This document shows, piece after piece, positions 32,551-42,795 of a DNA stretch of 64,000 bases. The position numbers and the translations under genes were made by a program. The DNA lies in contig NZ_CP029002.1 in the NCBI RefSeq assembly GCF_003073375.1, forward strand, positions 3,673,916 to 3,737,915, written 5' to 3'. Below the pieces are notes generated by a model that did no database searches, was not told the DNA's origin, and was given only the letters and a program-made list of their open reading frames with translations. Positions within the stretch are counted from its first letter, which is position 1; every line of letters starts with the position of its first letter. This DNA is from Lysinibacillus sp. 2017. Lineage in GTDB: Bacteria; Bacillota; Bacilli; Bacillales_A; Planococcaceae.

Positions 32551-33840
32551 CTATAATTCCGCGTTTTGTACTAACTCTAAATGTGCTTCTACTAATTGGC
32601 CTTGTCGATAAACCTTCATTTGAAGTGTATCACCAATTTCTGTTTCATTGTATAAATGTTTACGAAGATCAATGGCATTTTCAATTTTTTTGCCATCCAT
32701 TTCTACAATGACATCATATTGTTGTAAGCCTGCTTTTTCTGCTGCTGACCCACGAACAACTTGTGAAATGACAACACCACTTGTTACTTCATCTGGTATT
32801 TGTAAATTTTGTTGTTGATAATACGATGGCACTTCTGATAAATCTACCAATGAAACACCCATTGTTGGACGTTGTACTTGTCCACTTTGTTCTAATTCTT
32901 CGATTACTGGAATCGCCGAATTGATTGGAATAGCAAATCCTAACCCTTCAACTGAAGACTCTGCAATTTTCATTGAGTTAATACCAACCAGTTCACCGGC
33001 GATATTAATAAGTGCACCACCTGAATTACCTGCGTTAATCGCAGCATCTGTTTGTAGTACATCTGTTGACCAATCTTCTACACCATCTTCATTTAAATCT
33101 ACTGGTACCGAACGATCTTTCCCTGAAATAACACCTGTCGTTACTGAGCCATAAAAATCTAATCCTAAAGGATTCCCGATTGCAATCACGGTTTCACCTT
33201 GTTTTAAAACTTCCGAATCACCAAACTGTGCAACCGTATCAATTCCTTTACTAGAAATCGAGATAACGGCTAAGTCTGTCCAAATATCACTACCTACTAG
33301 CTGTGCCTCCGCTTTAGAGCCATCATCTAATGTGACTTCAATTTGTTTTGCGTCTTCGACTACGTGATGATTCGTAATGATAAAGGCACGATCTCCATCT
33401 ACTTTGTAAACAACACCAGAACCACTACCAACCGGTTGTTCTTTACCTGCGCTTTGGTTCCAGAAGTTTGTTGTTACTTCTTGTATGTTTGTAATTCCAA
33501 CAACTGCGCTCGATGCCTTTTCCACAGCGGTTGTGACATCCGTTGTCACTTCTGTAGCCGTTTGACTAATCGTTGAGCCTGTTGAATGATTTGAACTACT
33601 CGATACTTGATTAGCTCCTGGTAGCTGGTCTGCTAAGGATGGTAACAACAGCCACAATAATAATGCCCCTACAATCACACCACTTAATCCCGTTATAAAG
33701 TAACCGAATTTACTGCCACCTTTATTCTTTTTATTTTGACGTTTTTGCTTTTCTTCTTCTTCACGTTTTAAACGATCCTCAAATTCCAACATGCGTTGAT
33801 CTTGCTCTGATTTTTTTTCATCTTCAGGAGAGTAACTCAT
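32551..33840 (-). CDS. htrC: HtrA-like membrane-anchored serine protease
   Basis: 429-residue S1C protease of the YyxA/HtrC group, for quality control of envelope proteins. A charged cytoplasmic N-terminus is followed by one transmembrane helix (about 46-67) and a Ser/Thr linker. The trypsin-like domain has catalytic His about 159 (TNHHVV), Asp about 189 (TDLAV) and Ser about 273 (AGNSGGAL). A C-terminal PDZ domain (about 320-420) contains GSAAEKAGLQQYDVIVEMDG. Start ATG 33840 is chosen because AAAGG lies 9 nt upstream; in-frame ATGs at 33846 and 33849 overlap that site. Downstream of the wal operon but separated by a terminator. Confidence 0.93.
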   Translation of the reverse strand: MSYSPEDEKKSEQDQRMLEFEDRLKREEEEKQKRQNKKNKGGSKFGYFITGLSGVIVGALLLWLLLPSLADQLPGANQVSSSSNHSTGSTISQTATEVTTDVTTAVEKASSAVVGITNIQEVTTNFWNQSAGKEQPVGSGSGVVYKVDGDRAFIITNHHVVEDAKQIEVTLDDGSKAEAQLVGSDIWTDLAVISISSKGIDTVAQFGDSEVLKQGETVIAIGNPLGLDFYGSVTTGVISGKDRSVPVDLNEDGVEDWSTDVLQTDAAINAGNSGGALINIAGELVGINSMKIAESSVEGLGFAIPINSAIPVIEELEQSGQVQRPTMGVSLVDLSEVPSYYQQQNLQIPDEVTSGVVISQVVRGSAAEKAGLQQYDVIVEMDGKKIENAIDLRKHLYNETEIGDTLQMKVYRQGQLVEAHLELVQNAEL

Positions 33841-33956
33841 ATTCATCATCCTTTCATTCTTTTCTTACTGTTAGAATACACATAAAACATTAAAATTAGA
33901 TGAAAATCATTTAAAACATCGTTAAAAAATCACTTAATTTTTTATAATTTCAACAA

Positions 33957-33993
33957 AAAAAGAACTTTGCTTTATAGTTAGCAAAGTTCTTAT
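33957..33993 (-). terminator. Terminator of the wal operon
   Basis: Perfect 11-bp stem AAGAACTTTGC / GCAAAGTTCTT with a 10-nt loop, followed by TTTTTTGTTG on the minus strand, after walJ. Confidence 0.9.
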
Positions 33994-34001
33994 ACCCTTT
34001 T

Positions 34002-34790
34002 TTAAATTGTCACCAGCGCTGTAGGCTCTTCTGCATCGGTATCATGTAAGTGCAAGAATTCTCCTGTAATGATGCCACAAGACTCTAAAGTTTGTGTGAC
34101 ACTCATACGCGCCAATTCTTTCATATTATTATCCTTACTTAAATGGGACAAGTAGATTTGTGTTGGCTTTTCGGCCACAACATCGCTCATTGCAACGGCT
34201 GCATCTTCATTTGACACGTGACCGACATCAGATAAAATACGGCGTTTAATGCTCCATGGATATCTTCCCATTTGAAGCATGCTCACATCATGATTACTTT
34301 CAAATACATAAGAATCCGCTGCGGCAATATATCCTTTCATTCGGTCGCTTACATAGCCTGTATCGGTAATAACAGCAAGCTTGCGGCCATCTTCATTGAA
34401 TGTATAAAACATTGGGTCCACCGCGTCATGTGATACCGCAAATGATTGAATATCAATTCCACCAAATGTTTTAACCGTTTCCATGTCGAAATGGTAACGT
34501 AAATCAGTCGGAATATTGCCGATATGACCTTCCATCGCATCCCATGTTTTTGCATTTGCAAAGATTGGGATCTTATATTTTCTCGCCACAACACCTAAAC
34601 CTTTGATATGGTCACTATGCTCATGTGTTACTAAAATGCCTGATAAATTTTTCATATCACGATCAATGTTAGCAAACAGCTGTTCCATCTTTTTCCCGCT
34701 TAAGCCGACATCTACTAAAAATGAATGCTGATCATTTTCAACATAGACCGCGTTACCAGTACTCCCACTTGCTAAAACGCTAAATCGCAT
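34002..34790 (-). CDS. walJ: WalJ (YycJ) metallo-beta-lactamase-fold hydrolase
   Basis: 262-residue MBL-fold enzyme. [12 protein letters not shown] is the metal motif HxHx[15 protein letters not shown] holds the bridging Asp, and LSHLSKDNN a late His. YycJ homologues are 5'-3' DNA exonucleases linked to wall or replication phenotypes, always encoded after walRKHI. ATG 34790 has AAGGAG upstream. Confidence 0.93.
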   Translation of the reverse strand: MRFSVLASGSTGNAVYVENDQHSFLVDVGLSGKKMEQLFANIDRDMKNLSGILVTHEHSDHIKGLGVVARKYKIPIFANAKTWDAMEGHIGNIPTDLRYHFDMETVKTFGGIDIQSFAVSHDAVDPMFYTFNEDGRKLAVITDTGYVSDRMKGYIAAADSYVFESNHDVSMLQMGRYPWSIKRRILSDVGHVSNEDAAVAMSDVVAEKPTQIYLSHLSKDNNMKELARMSVTQTLESCGIITGEFLHLHDTDAEEPTALVTI

Positions 34791-34802
34791 CGTTTAAACT
34801 CC

Positions 34803-35630
34803 TTACTTTTCGAGATCCTCTTCCTTAACTTCGGTTAAGTCATTTTGAATATCGACGATTTTTCCATCGACTGCATTTACAAAATGAACCTCTTCTGTTT
34901 TATCTGCTGTGTTAACTCGTACTTCCCATGTCGGGGCAAATACTTGTGTTTGTGTTAATTGAACAATTGTAGAATAGCCTAGATTCATTTTTAATATTTG
35001 AGAATCTGGCTTTAATAGATTATTGCTATATAAAATTTGCAATACTTGAAGCGGTGTCATTAACGTTTTTTGTTTCTCTAATTTTTCGTGTTTTTCAAGT
35101 ATTGTTTGCTCATAAGCATATACACGACCGTCTTCATTCCAATAAATTTTCACATAGCCACGCATATTATAATAAAGCGTTAAGTTGTTAACCTTTTGAA
35201 AAAATATTGCTTCACGCTTTTCTTCATCCAATTTCCATAACGTATACGAATCTCCTTTGTTTACATAGCTATAAACAAATTCCGTATATTGATCGCGAGA
35301 CCCGTTTTCCTGTAATTTCACTGGCTTATCCATCGTGACAACAAGCTTACTGTCATTTTCAATAGTGGCCTTTTGATTTGCAAAATAGGGTACTTCAGAA
35401 GGTTGGAAATTTTTAATTTGTCCTGAGTAATAAGAAGCCGTGTCGTTGTTGTTAGGTAAGGAAATATACGTAATATTATCTTCCTTCAACTGAGATTCGA
35501 TTTTCGTTTTTTCTCCTAAAACTTCAATCTTCTCTCCTTCATTATAACTCTCTAAGTATTGTGTGTATAAAAAGATGTTCAATATTAAAAATACCCAAAT
35601 AAAAATGGTCTTTGTTCTATTCCAATCCAT
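34803..35630 (-). CDS. walI: WalI (YycI), regulator of WalK
   Basis: 275-residue single-pass membrane protein: helix about 7-25, then a large extracytoplasmic domain. With WalH it forms a membrane complex that modulates WalK kinase activity. TPLQVLQILYSNNLL and the late APTWEVRVNT resemble family sequences. ATG 35630 has AGGGGG 8 nt upstream and lies within the end of walH (14-bp overlap); a TTG six bases earlier is an alternative. Confidence 0.9.
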   Translation of the reverse strand: MDWNRTKTIFIWVFLILNIFLYTQYLESYNEGEKIEVLGEKTKIESQLKEDNITYISLPNNNDTASYYSGQIKNFQPSEVPYFANQKATIENDSKLVVTMDKPVKLQENGSRDQYTEFVYSYVNKGDSYTLWKLDEEKREAIFFQKVNNLTLYYNMRGYVKIYWNEDGRVYAYEQTILEKHEKLEKQKTLMTPLQVLQILYSNNLLKPDSQILKMNLGYSTIVQLTQTQVFAPTWEVRVNTADKTEEVHFVNAVDGKIVDIQNDLTEVKEEDLEK

Positions 35631-36951
35631 TATCAATACCCCCTAAATGCTCGGGTAAAATGCGCGTCCATGAATTATTTGAAATGATGAACCAACTTGG
35701 CTCTAATAAAAAGAGATCCTTCTCTAAATCTTGTGTTAAATAATAGCCAACAACGAGATCATCGATATCTTCAAATGAAGATTCACTATCATTTTGAAGA
35801 CCTGCAATCACTTCTGTTCCAGATGATAATTGTTTAACAGTCCGCTCACTCGGAATATCCGCATTTGATTCAATTGAATAATAAGGGCGACGATAACGGA
35901 AAATACGATTTTCTCCCCACGTTGTTACAATACGTGTCATTGTCATGTTGCTATAAATTGGATAACCATGTAAAAACATTTGATACTCCGTCATATGCTT
36001 TCCAATATTCATTGTAGATAGGCGATAATCTACTGTAAATCCACCATGATCATTCACAAAGTCAAAGCTATCCGATAATAGGCGCTCTGATGGAATCAGT
36101 GCGATACTTTCCGCTGGCGGATACACATAATTAAAAATTCGGTTTTGCTTATCTACTGTCATTAATGACGTACCATCTGTATACTTTTCTGATTGTGCAC
36201 TTTCTATATTACCTTTCACAATATTTGGATCACTGAAAAGTAAATTTTTAAATTTATCTGTATGTGTCTCATCGATGAAATACGTATATTTAGTAGACTT
36301 AAGTGGATCTTGCGTCACATAAAGTGAAAGTAGCGAATCCCGCTCAACTTCCGTATAAGGGCTGTAGGTTTTAGCAGGCTCCGTAACTTCTGCTAAAAAG
36401 CGCTTCGTATTCGGAACATCCGCTGATGCACGGAATAAAGTTCGTTTTTCCGTATTTAAAAATAGCAATTGCACTTGATCATTTGCTTCAATACCTGACC
36501 AATCCACTAGCAGTCGTGTAAAGCTTGCATCGGGTACTTCCTTATCACTAATCGATAATAAGTTCGCAAATATTTGAATTGGTATTTCCTCATTAAAAAA
36601 TAATGTTACTTGGTTATTCATGCGCAAAATTTCATTTATTTCTGCATCTGTTAAATCACTATTAATTAAATTTAATTGGCTTGTATGAATCGTGGATAAT
36701 TGATCATAAATGCTATTAATAACATTGGTTGATACGGTGCCATAATATTCATCGTTCTGACGAAACAGTGCACGGTACGGCTTCAAAACATCCTTTAACT
36801 CCTTCGTTTCACCGATCAGGATTTCCTCTACTTTTGATTCCTCAATCAATTCATAATCTGGCTTATAGCTCCAAATCATTAGCGTTAGAGTAACACTTAA
36901 TAAAACGAGGAATGTTAATAGAAATGATTTCGTTTGTTCGATATATTTCAT
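35617..36951 (-). CDS. walH: WalH (YycH), regulator of WalK
   Basis: 444 residues. One N-terminal membrane helix (SFLLTFLVLLSVTLTLMIW), the rest extracytoplasmic. Forms the inhibitory complex with WalI and WalK in B. subtilis. LLDSFDFVNDHGGFTVDYRL-like text around SDSFDFVNDHGG and the final EPSWFIISNNSWTRI are family features. The ATG at 36951 overlaps the walK stop codon (ATGA) and has GGGGG 7 nt upstream. Confidence 0.9.
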   Translation of the reverse strand: MKYIEQTKSFLLTFLVLLSVTLTLMIWSYKPDYELIEESKVEEILIGETKELKDVLKPYRALFRQNDEYYGTVSTNVINSIYDQLSTIHTSQLNLINSDLTDAEINEILRMNNQVTLFFNEEIPIQIFANLLSISDKEVPDASFTRLLVDWSGIEANDQVQLLFLNTEKRTLFRASADVPNTKRFLAEVTEPAKTYSPYTEVERDSLLSLYVTQDPLKSTKYTYFIDETHTDKFKNLLFSDPNIVKGNIESAQSEKYTDGTSLMTVDKQNRIFNYVYPPAESIALIPSERLLSDSFDFVNDHGGFTVDYRLSTMNIGKHMTEYQMFLHGYPIYSNMTMTRIVTTWGENRIFRYRRPYYSIESNADIPSERTVKQLSSGTEVIAGLQNDSESSFEDIDDLVVGYYLTQDLEKDLFLLEPSWFIISNNSWTRILPEHLGGIDNGLE

Positions 36952-38783
36952 TCCCAATCCCCCGTCTCATCAAGTTCATAAGGTAGTGTGAAGAAGATCG
37001 TTGTACCATATCCTTCCTCACTCTCTGCCCAAATCTTGCCGCCATGTGCTTCAATCATTTCACGCGCAATCGCAAGACCTAACCCTGTACCACCCATAGA
37101 ACGAGCACGTGCACGGTCAACACGATAGAAACGATCGAAAATCCTTCCGACATTTTCTTTCGGAATCCCCATACCATCATCTGAAATCATTACGCGTAGC
37201 ATATTATCATGCACAGTAAAGCCAAATCGAATATTCCCACCATCTGGCGAATATTTCATTGCATTTGAAATAATATTATCGATTACTTGTGTCAGCTTAT
37301 CGGTATCAATTTCAACAAAGTAACTTGTTTCTGGCAATAAACGAATAAATTCTACACTTTGTGATTTTGACATTTCAAAGCGATCAATTATACGTGTGAA
37401 AAATTTATTGAATTCTACAAATTCCATGCTTAATTCATATTCCTGGCTATCCATTTTTGATAGCTGCAATAAATCATTTACAAGACGAATCATGCGCTCA
37501 GTTTCCGTTTGTGTAACATTTAAAAACGTTGGGGCAATATTTTCATCACGCCATGCCCCATCAGCTAATGCTTCTAAATAACTGCGCATTGTTGTAAGGG
37601 GTGTACGTAATTCATGCGATACATTGGCTACGAATTCTCGTCGCTCCATATCAATTTTTTCCTGTTCAGTAATATCATGAAGCACTGTAATTAACCCATT
37701 CACAAAGCCCGTTTCTTTCTGAATAACAGAGAAGTTTGCACGTAACACATAAGGTGCATCATTCATACTGAAATCCAAATTAACCGAATCCTTCATATGA
37801 ATCAAATCTTCAAAGCTATATTCTTGATCCAAACCAAGTAGCGATGCAATTGGTCGATTTAATGTTGATTCTCTCGTTTCATGAAGTAAGCTAAGTGCTG
37901 GGTCATTAATTAAAATAATTTTGCCTTTTCGGTCCGTTGCAATAACACCATCTGTCATATTACTTAATACACTAGCCAACTTGCGTCGTTCGGCTTCTGT
38001 CGTCGATTGTGCCTCTTGTAAACGATTGGTTAAGTGGTTGAACGCAATCGCCAGTTGACCGATTTCATCTGTACTATACACACGTACTTTTCGTGAATAG
38101 TTTCCTTTTGACATTGCCTGTGCTTGCTTACGCATATCTGAAATAGGACGCGTAATTGTACGTGCAACTAAAATCCCTAAAATAATTGTAATAACTAAAG
38201 ACACCGCAATACCTGCTGCGAAAATACGGTTAATTTCATTTAATTGCTCGTACACTTTTTCTATATTGGACTCAATATAAATGGCACCTAAAATTTCTCC
38301 ATTTGGTCCAACCGTATCTCGAATTGGTGCGGCTAACACCCAGACGCGCTTCCCAGATTCACTATCTAAAGAAATTGAATCCTGTAAAGTTTCTGAAGAA
38401 ATCGCCTTACGAATAATTTCATAATTTGCACGGTGTCCAATAAGTGATTGGTTCTCGTCTTCTGAAGTGGCTAAAATTCGATTATGATTATTAATAACGA
38501 TAATTTCATTGATATCCTCTTTTGAAAACTCCTTCAAAATAACACTCAAACTCGTTTCAATTTCGTATGCTGAATCATCCAGTTTCTTCAACATTTCTTC
38601 ACGTATACTGTAATTAACTAATTCAATACGTTGTAAAATTGAGTCTTGGAAACTCGTCTTTAAATTTTCTTCTAACTGCTTCGAAAAATAAATACCTATT
38701 ATTTGAAGAGCTATAATAATCAGTAGCATGTAAATGAGTACAAGCTTTACATGGATCGATTTAAAAAAACTTACCTTCTGCAT
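36948..38783 (-). CDS. walK: WalK cell-wall sensor histidine kinase
   Basis: Membrane kinase of the essential WalRK system that matches peptidoglycan hydrolase output to growth. 611 residues: helix about 13-33, extracytoplasmic PAS-like domain to about 182, helix about 185-207, HAMP (about 208-258), cytoplasmic PAS (about 262-370), HisKA with phosphoacceptor His about 390 in VANVSHELRTPLTTM, and HATPase with NAMKYSPDGG and GTGLGLAI. All catalytic motifs intact. ATG 38783 has AGGAG about 9 nt upstream, 5 nt after walR. Confidence 0.96.
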   Translation of the reverse strand: MQKVSFFKSIHVKLVLIYMLLIIIALQIIGIYFSKQLEENLKTSFQDSILQRIELVNYSIREEMLKKLDDSAYEIETSLSVILKEFSKEDINEIIVINNHNRILATSEDENQSLIGHRANYEIIRKAISSETLQDSISLDSESGKRVWVLAAPIRDTVGPNGEILGAIYIESNIEKVYEQLNEINRIFAAGIAVSLVITIILGILVARTITRPISDMRKQAQAMSKGNYSRKVRVYSTDEIGQLAIAFNHLTNRLQEAQSTTEAERRKLASVLSNMTDGVIATDRKGKIILINDPALSLLHETRESTLNRPIASLLGLDQEYSFEDLIHMKDSVNLDFSMNDAPYVLRANFSVIQKETGFVNGLITVLHDITEQEKIDMERREFVANVSHELRTPLTTMRSYLEALADGAWRDENIAPTFLNVTQTETERMIRLVNDLLQLSKMDSQEYELSMEFVEFNKFFTRIIDRFEMSKSQSVEFIRLLPETSYFVEIDTDKLTQVIDNIISNAMKYSPDGGNIRFGFTVHDNMLRVMISDDGMGIPKENVGRIFDRFYRVDRARARSMGGTGLGLAIAREMIEAHGGKIWAESEEGYGTTIFFTLPYELDETGDWE

Positions 38784-38788
38784 AGATT

Positions 38789-39499
38789 CTACTCCTGTTC
38801 AGGATTTCGTAAGTAATAGCCCACTCCTCGTCTTGTCACGATCCATAACGGATGACTTGGATTATCCTCAATTTTTTCACGTAAACGGCGAATCGTTACA
38901 TCTACTGTACGCACATCACCGAAATAATCATAGCCCCACACCGTTTGTAATAAGTGTTCACGCGTCATTACTTGACCGATATGCTTCGCTAAATAATGAA
39001 TTAATTCAAACTCACGATGCGTTAATTCAATCGATTCATCACGTTTTAATACTAAATACGCATCTGGCTGAATGATTAAAGAACCAACCTCAATATCGTT
39101 TGTTTCAATTTGCGCTTCTTCAACTTGTGCTGGCACATTTAATCGACGCATATTTGCTTTCACACGAGCGATTAACTCACGCGTACTAAATGGCTTCGTC
39201 ACATAATCATCTGCACCCATTTCAAGCCCTAGTACTTTATCAATTTCAGAACCTTTTGCTGTCAGCATAATAATCGGAAAATCGTATTTTTTGCGTATTT
39301 CACGGCATACTTCCATACCATCACGCTTGGGTAACATAATGTCTAAAAGCATTAAATCTGGCTGTTCTTCTTCTACTTTTTGAAGGGCCTCGTCACCATC
39401 ATAGGCACAAATCACGCGGTATCCTTCTTTAATTAAGTTGAACTGTAAAATATCTGCAATTGGCTTTTCATCGTCAACAACTAAAATCGTTTTATCCAT
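38789..39499 (-). CDS. walR: WalR response regulator
   Basis: OmpR/PhoB-type regulator partnered with WalK. 236 residues: receiver domain with phosphorylated Asp about 53 in [13 protein letters not shown], then a winged-helix DNA-binding domain ([42 protein letters not shown]). First gene of walR-walK-walH-walI-walJ. ATG 39499 follows GAGGAAAG. Confidence 0.97.
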   Translation of the reverse strand: MDKTILVVDDEKPIADILQFNLIKEGYRVICAYDGDEALQKVEEEQPDLMLLDIMLPKRDGMEVCREIRKKYDFPIIMLTAKGSEIDKVLGLEMGADDYVTKPFSTRELIARVKANMRRLNVPAQVEEAQIETNDIEVGSLIIQPDAYLVLKRDESIELTHREFELIHYLAKHIGQVMTREHLLQTVWGYDYFGDVRTVDVTIRRLREKIEDNPSHPLWIVTRRGVGYYLRNPEQE

Positions 39500-39618
39500 A
39501 ATTCTTTCCTCATTTCATTTAGAATTCTATATAAATCAACGGATTATTTTCTTTATATCTACTTAATACTCTAACATGGTTTAGGTTTCGTTGCATTAGA
39601 CAGCTATTTGCACGCAAT

Positions 39619-39634
39619 TATTTTCTGGGAAATA
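39619..39634. promoter_or_regulatory. Noc-binding-site-like sequence
   Basis: TATTTTCTGGGAAATA matches the B. subtilis Noc site TATTTCCCGGGAAATA at 14 of 16 positions. It lies in the 202-bp gap between walR and the M23 gene. Noc is encoded in this window. Confidence 0.4.
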
Positions 39635-39657
39635 TCTATGTCTCACCTTAAACTATT

Positions 39658-39691
39658 AAAAATGGGCAGCCCAAATAAACTTGGTCTGCCC
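39658..39691 (-). terminator. Terminator of the M23 endopeptidase gene
   Basis: Stem GGGCAGCCCA / TGGTCTGCCC with one mismatch, followed by ATTTTTAA on the minus strand. Confidence 0.8.
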
Positions 39692-39701
39692 ACTAATTTG
39701 A

Positions 39702-41168
39702 TTAATTTAAATAGGATAACGGGTTCATTACTGAGCCGTTTTTATGAACTTCAAAATGCAAGTGAGTCCCTGTTGAACGTCCTGTTGAACCCATTACACC
39801 AATCGCGGTACCTTGTTCGACTACTTGTCCGACTGATACGCCAATTTTTGATAAATGGGCATAAACAGTTTCATAACCATTATTATGATCTATTACAATA
39901 TAGTTTCCATAAGTAGCGTGTTTTCCTGCTGTTTTTACAATACCATTATCTGATGCTTTAATCGTATAATCCGAAGGGCGTGCAATATCAATTCCTTCAT
40001 GTGTACGTCCCCAGCGATGCCCCATTTGACTTGAAATATGCCCACCGTTTACTGGCCATGCAAATGATCCTGTACCAACAGATGGAATGACTTTCGTACC
40101 GATTACAACAACAAAATCTTCCGGAGCAACAAGTACATTTTCATTGGTTTCAACAATTGATGTACGCTTTCCATTTTCTTCAATATATACATACGTTGCT
40201 TCTTTTTTACCTTTTGCACCCTCTTGTTTTACGATGTGTTCGCCTTTAAGCATGGTTTCGTCCTCTTCTACAACTTTAACGAAATCAATTTCCTCTAATG
40301 TCTTTTTCTCATAGATTGCTTTTACTGAAACAAAAGGTTTTTCTACAGTCATATTCAGTTGCTGACCAATTTGAAGAACTGAAGTAGCTGTTATAGAAGG
40401 ATTTAGCTGTAATAATTGTGCGGTTGTTAAGCCGTGTGTATTGGCGATAGAACCTAACACATCTCCAGCTTGTACAACATAACTTTCTGTTTCATGTGAT
40501 CCTGTTTTTAACATTTGAATTGCTTCTTGAACGGTAATGACCTCTGATGGGTCAATTGTAATCTGTTCACCTGTAATATCTGCAGACAATTGGACTTCTT
40601 TCAATCGTGTTTCTTTTTCTTTTAATTCGGGTAAAGGAGATTCAGAAGTTCTTGCTTTTAATTCAGCTAATTGACTTTGAGAAACATATTGAAGCTTTAA
40701 TCCATCAATTACAGCTTCAAAATCATTCTGATCCTTCAGTGATGCGATGACAGTGTCTCCAACTTTCAATGAATAGGCTTGCGCTTGAACTGTGATGGTC
40801 TCTTGAAGTTTCGTTAATGTTGATTGCTCATTTGTATCTACTTCAAATACTTGTTCAGGGATAATGTTAATATCCGTCTCTGCACTGATGGTTAAATTTT
40901 GAAACTGCGCACTTGCTGCTTGCTCTTTTTGGTCAACGATTTGTTGAACAGCTGCTTCATCTGCAACAGCGCCCATATAATTGTTTGCTACATATACGTG
41001 AAAAATCTTTTTAAATTCCTCTTTATTTGTTTCTTCAGCGAAACCTAGATTGAATGTCGCTGCCGAAACAATTACTGCAAAGATAGTTGCTAATCGTAAT
41101 TTACCATTGTGAAGACTCTTTAGACTTAATTTACTTTTCAAGTCCATTTTGTTGCTATTCGAACTCAT
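39702..41168 (-). CDS. LysM/G5/M23 peptidoglycan endopeptidase
   Basis: 488-residue exported cell-wall hydrolase. A basic N-terminus and one hydrophobic segment (about 27-43) act as signal or anchor; a long linker follows. A LysM domain (about 228-272, YVVQAGDVLGSIANTHGLTT) binds glycan, a G5 domain (about 275-350) follows, and an M23 domain (about 370-488) has HEGIDIARP and HLHFEVHKNG zinc motifs. It is read in the same direction as walR but separated by a terminator. A WalR-box-like direct repeat lies upstream at 41291-41307, so it may belong to the WalR regulon. Confidence 0.9.
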   Translation of the reverse strand: MSSNSNKMDLKSKLSLKSLHNGKLRLATIFAVIVSAATFNLGFAEETNKEEFKKIFHVYVANNYMGAVADEAAVQQIVDQKEQAASAQFQNLTISAETDINIIPEQVFEVDTNEQSTLTKLQETITVQAQAYSLKVGDTVIASLKDQNDFEAVIDGLKLQYVSQSQLAELKARTSESPLPELKEKETRLKEVQLSADITGEQITIDPSEVITVQEAIQMLKTGSHETESYVVQAGDVLGSIANTHGLTTAQLLQLNPSITATSVLQIGQQLNMTVEKPFVSVKAIYEKKTLEEIDFVKVVEEDETMLKGEHIVKQEGAKGKKEATYVYIEENGKRTSIVETNENVLVAPEDFVVVIGTKVIPSVGTGSFAWPVNGGHISSQMGHRWGRTHEGIDIARPSDYTIKASDNGIVKTAGKHATYGNYIVIDHNNGYETVYAHLSKIGVSVGQVVEQGTAIGVMGSTGRSTGTHLHFEVHKNGSVMNPLSYLN

Positions 41169-41290
41169 GATATAGCCCCTTCCAAAAAATATCTTATCTA
41201 TTTAAAAAAGTGTAGTATTCTTTTAATTTAAAATTCACACTACGCTAATGTAACATATTTCTTGTTTCAAATGAACTACTTGCTACTTTT

Positions 41291-41307
41291 TGTAATCAAA
41301 TTGTATT
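41291..41307 (+). promoter_or_regulatory. WalR-box-like direct repeat
   Basis: TGTAAT-N5-TGTATT matches TGTWAH-N5-TGTWAH at 11 of 12 defined positions, about 125 bp upstream of the M23 endopeptidase start. It is in the opposite orientation to the gene, which weakens the case. Confidence 0.35.
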
Positions 41308-41403
41308 ATTTTATAAAATATTGTTATATTTACTATTACTAGCATTATCATGTACTACTTTCTTTTTTTATATTCAATTTCTAGTTTTTTTATGCTTAAT
41401 AAT

Positions 41404-41447
41404 GTAATTTCCCTCTCTTTTTTGGTTACAATAGAGAGGGAAATTAC
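41404..41447. repeat. Perfect 15-bp inverted repeat
   Basis: GTAATTTCCCTCTCT and its exact complement AGAGAGGGAAATTAC separated by 14 nt. Neither side has a proper T run, so it is not a standard terminator. It lies between the purA terminator and the M23 gene. The rest of 41169-41452 is AT-rich and otherwise empty apart from the WalR-like repeat. Confidence 0.8.
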
Positions 41448-41452
41448 ATACA

Positions 41453-41494
41453 AAAAAACAGAAGTATTGAGATTCAATACTTCTGTTTTTTTAA
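41453..41494 (-). terminator. Terminator of purA
   Basis: Stem AAAAAACAGAAGTATTGA / TCAATACTTCTGTTTTTT with a 3-nt loop, immediately past the purA stop; flanking A and T runs make it bidirectional. Confidence 0.9.
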
Positions 41495-41508
41495 TTTTAA
41501 TAATGGGT

Positions 41509-42795
41509 TTATACCCAAATATCATTCACAATATTCGTTTGCTCACGTGCTGGCCCTACAGAGAATGTCATTAAGTTAATCCCTGTTAGTTCGACAACGC
41601 GATTCACATAGTTACGTGCATTTTCAGGGAGTTCTTCTAATGTACGGATACTTGTAATATCTTCTGACCAACCTGGTAGCTCTTCATAAATCGGCTCACA
41701 TTTTTCAATAATTTCTAAGTTTGCTGGGTACTCTGTGATTACTTCACCATTGTAGTTGTAGGCAGTACAGATTTTAACCGTTTCAAGACCTGATAATACG
41801 TCAATTGAGTTAAGTGCTAGATCTGTAATTCCTGACACACGACGAGAGTGACGAACGACAACTGCATCAAACCAACCCACACGACGAGGACGTCCTGTTG
41901 TTGTACCATATTCGCGACCTACTTCACGAATTTGATGACCAATTTCATCAAGCAATTCTGAAGGGAATGGCCCGTCCCCTACACGAGATGTATACGCTTT
42001 ACACACGCCAACAACACGCTCAACAACATTTGGACCAACACCTGATCCAATCGCAATTCCGCCTGCTACTGGATTAGAAGACGTTACGAATGGATACGTA
42101 CCTTGATCGACATCTAGCATAATACCTTGTGCCCCTTCAAATAATACCTTTCCGCCTTCATCAATTACATCATTTAATACCTTTGATGTGTCAGTTACAT
42201 ACTTCGCAATTTCTTGACCATAAGCATAATATTCTTCAAAAATATCTTCAAAATTTAGGCCCTCTACTTCATAAAACTTTGTAAAAAGACGATTTTTCAA
42301 TTCTAAATTTGCACTTAATTTTTTTTCAAAAGTTGGTTTATCCAATAAATCTGCTATACGAATACCAATTCGACCTACTTTATCTTGATAACATGGTCCA
42401 ATGCCTTTTGCTGTGGTACCAATTTTTTGATCGCCACGGCTTGCTTCATCCACGATGTCTTGATGGATATGATAAGGTAAAATCACATGTGCACGGTTTG
42501 AAATACGTAAATTTGATGTATCCACACCTCTTGCTTGTAAACCCTTCAGCTCTGTCACGATTGATTTTGGATTAATGACTACACCATTACCAATTACAGA
42601 TAATTTATCTGAATAAAAAATACCTGATGGAATTAAATGCAGCTTATATGTTTCTTCGCCAATTTTAATCGTGTGACCTGCGTTATCTCCACCTGCAAAA
42701 CGAGCAATGGCATCTGCTTTTTTAGAAAGGAAATCTGTAATTTTCCCTTTTCCTTCGTCTCCCCACTGTGTACCTACTACAACTACTGCTGTCAT
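41509..42795 (-). CDS. purA: Adenylosuccinate synthase
   Basis: Joins IMP and aspartate with GTP hydrolysis, the first committed step to AMP. 428 residues, normal length. [14 protein letters not shown] (P-loop region, catalytic Asp), GDNAGHTIK (catalytic His), [12 protein letters not shown] and [12 protein letters not shown] are signatures. ATG 42795 has GGAGGTG upstream. The upstream gap to 42996 holds no PurR box that I could recognise. Confidence 0.97.
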   Translation of the reverse strand: MTAVVVVGTQWGDEGKGKITDFLSKKADAIARFAGGDNAGHTIKIGEETYKLHLIPSGIFYSDKLSVIGNGVVINPKSIVTELKGLQARGVDTSNLRISNRAHVILPYHIHQDIVDEASRGDQKIGTTAKGIGPCYQDKVGRIGIRIADLLDKPTFEKKLSANLELKNRLFTKFYEVEGLNFEDIFEEYYAYGQEIAKYVTDTSKVLNDVIDEGGKVLFEGAQGIMLDVDQGTYPFVTSSNPVAGGIAIGSGVGPNVVERVVGVCKAYTSRVGDGPFPSELLDEIGHQIREVGREYGTTTGRPRRVGWFDAVVVRHSRRVSGITDLALNSIDVLSGLETVKICTAYNYNGEVITEYPANLEIIEKCEPIYEELPGWSEDITSIRTLEELPENARNYVNRVVELTGINLMTFSVGPAREQTNIVNDIWV

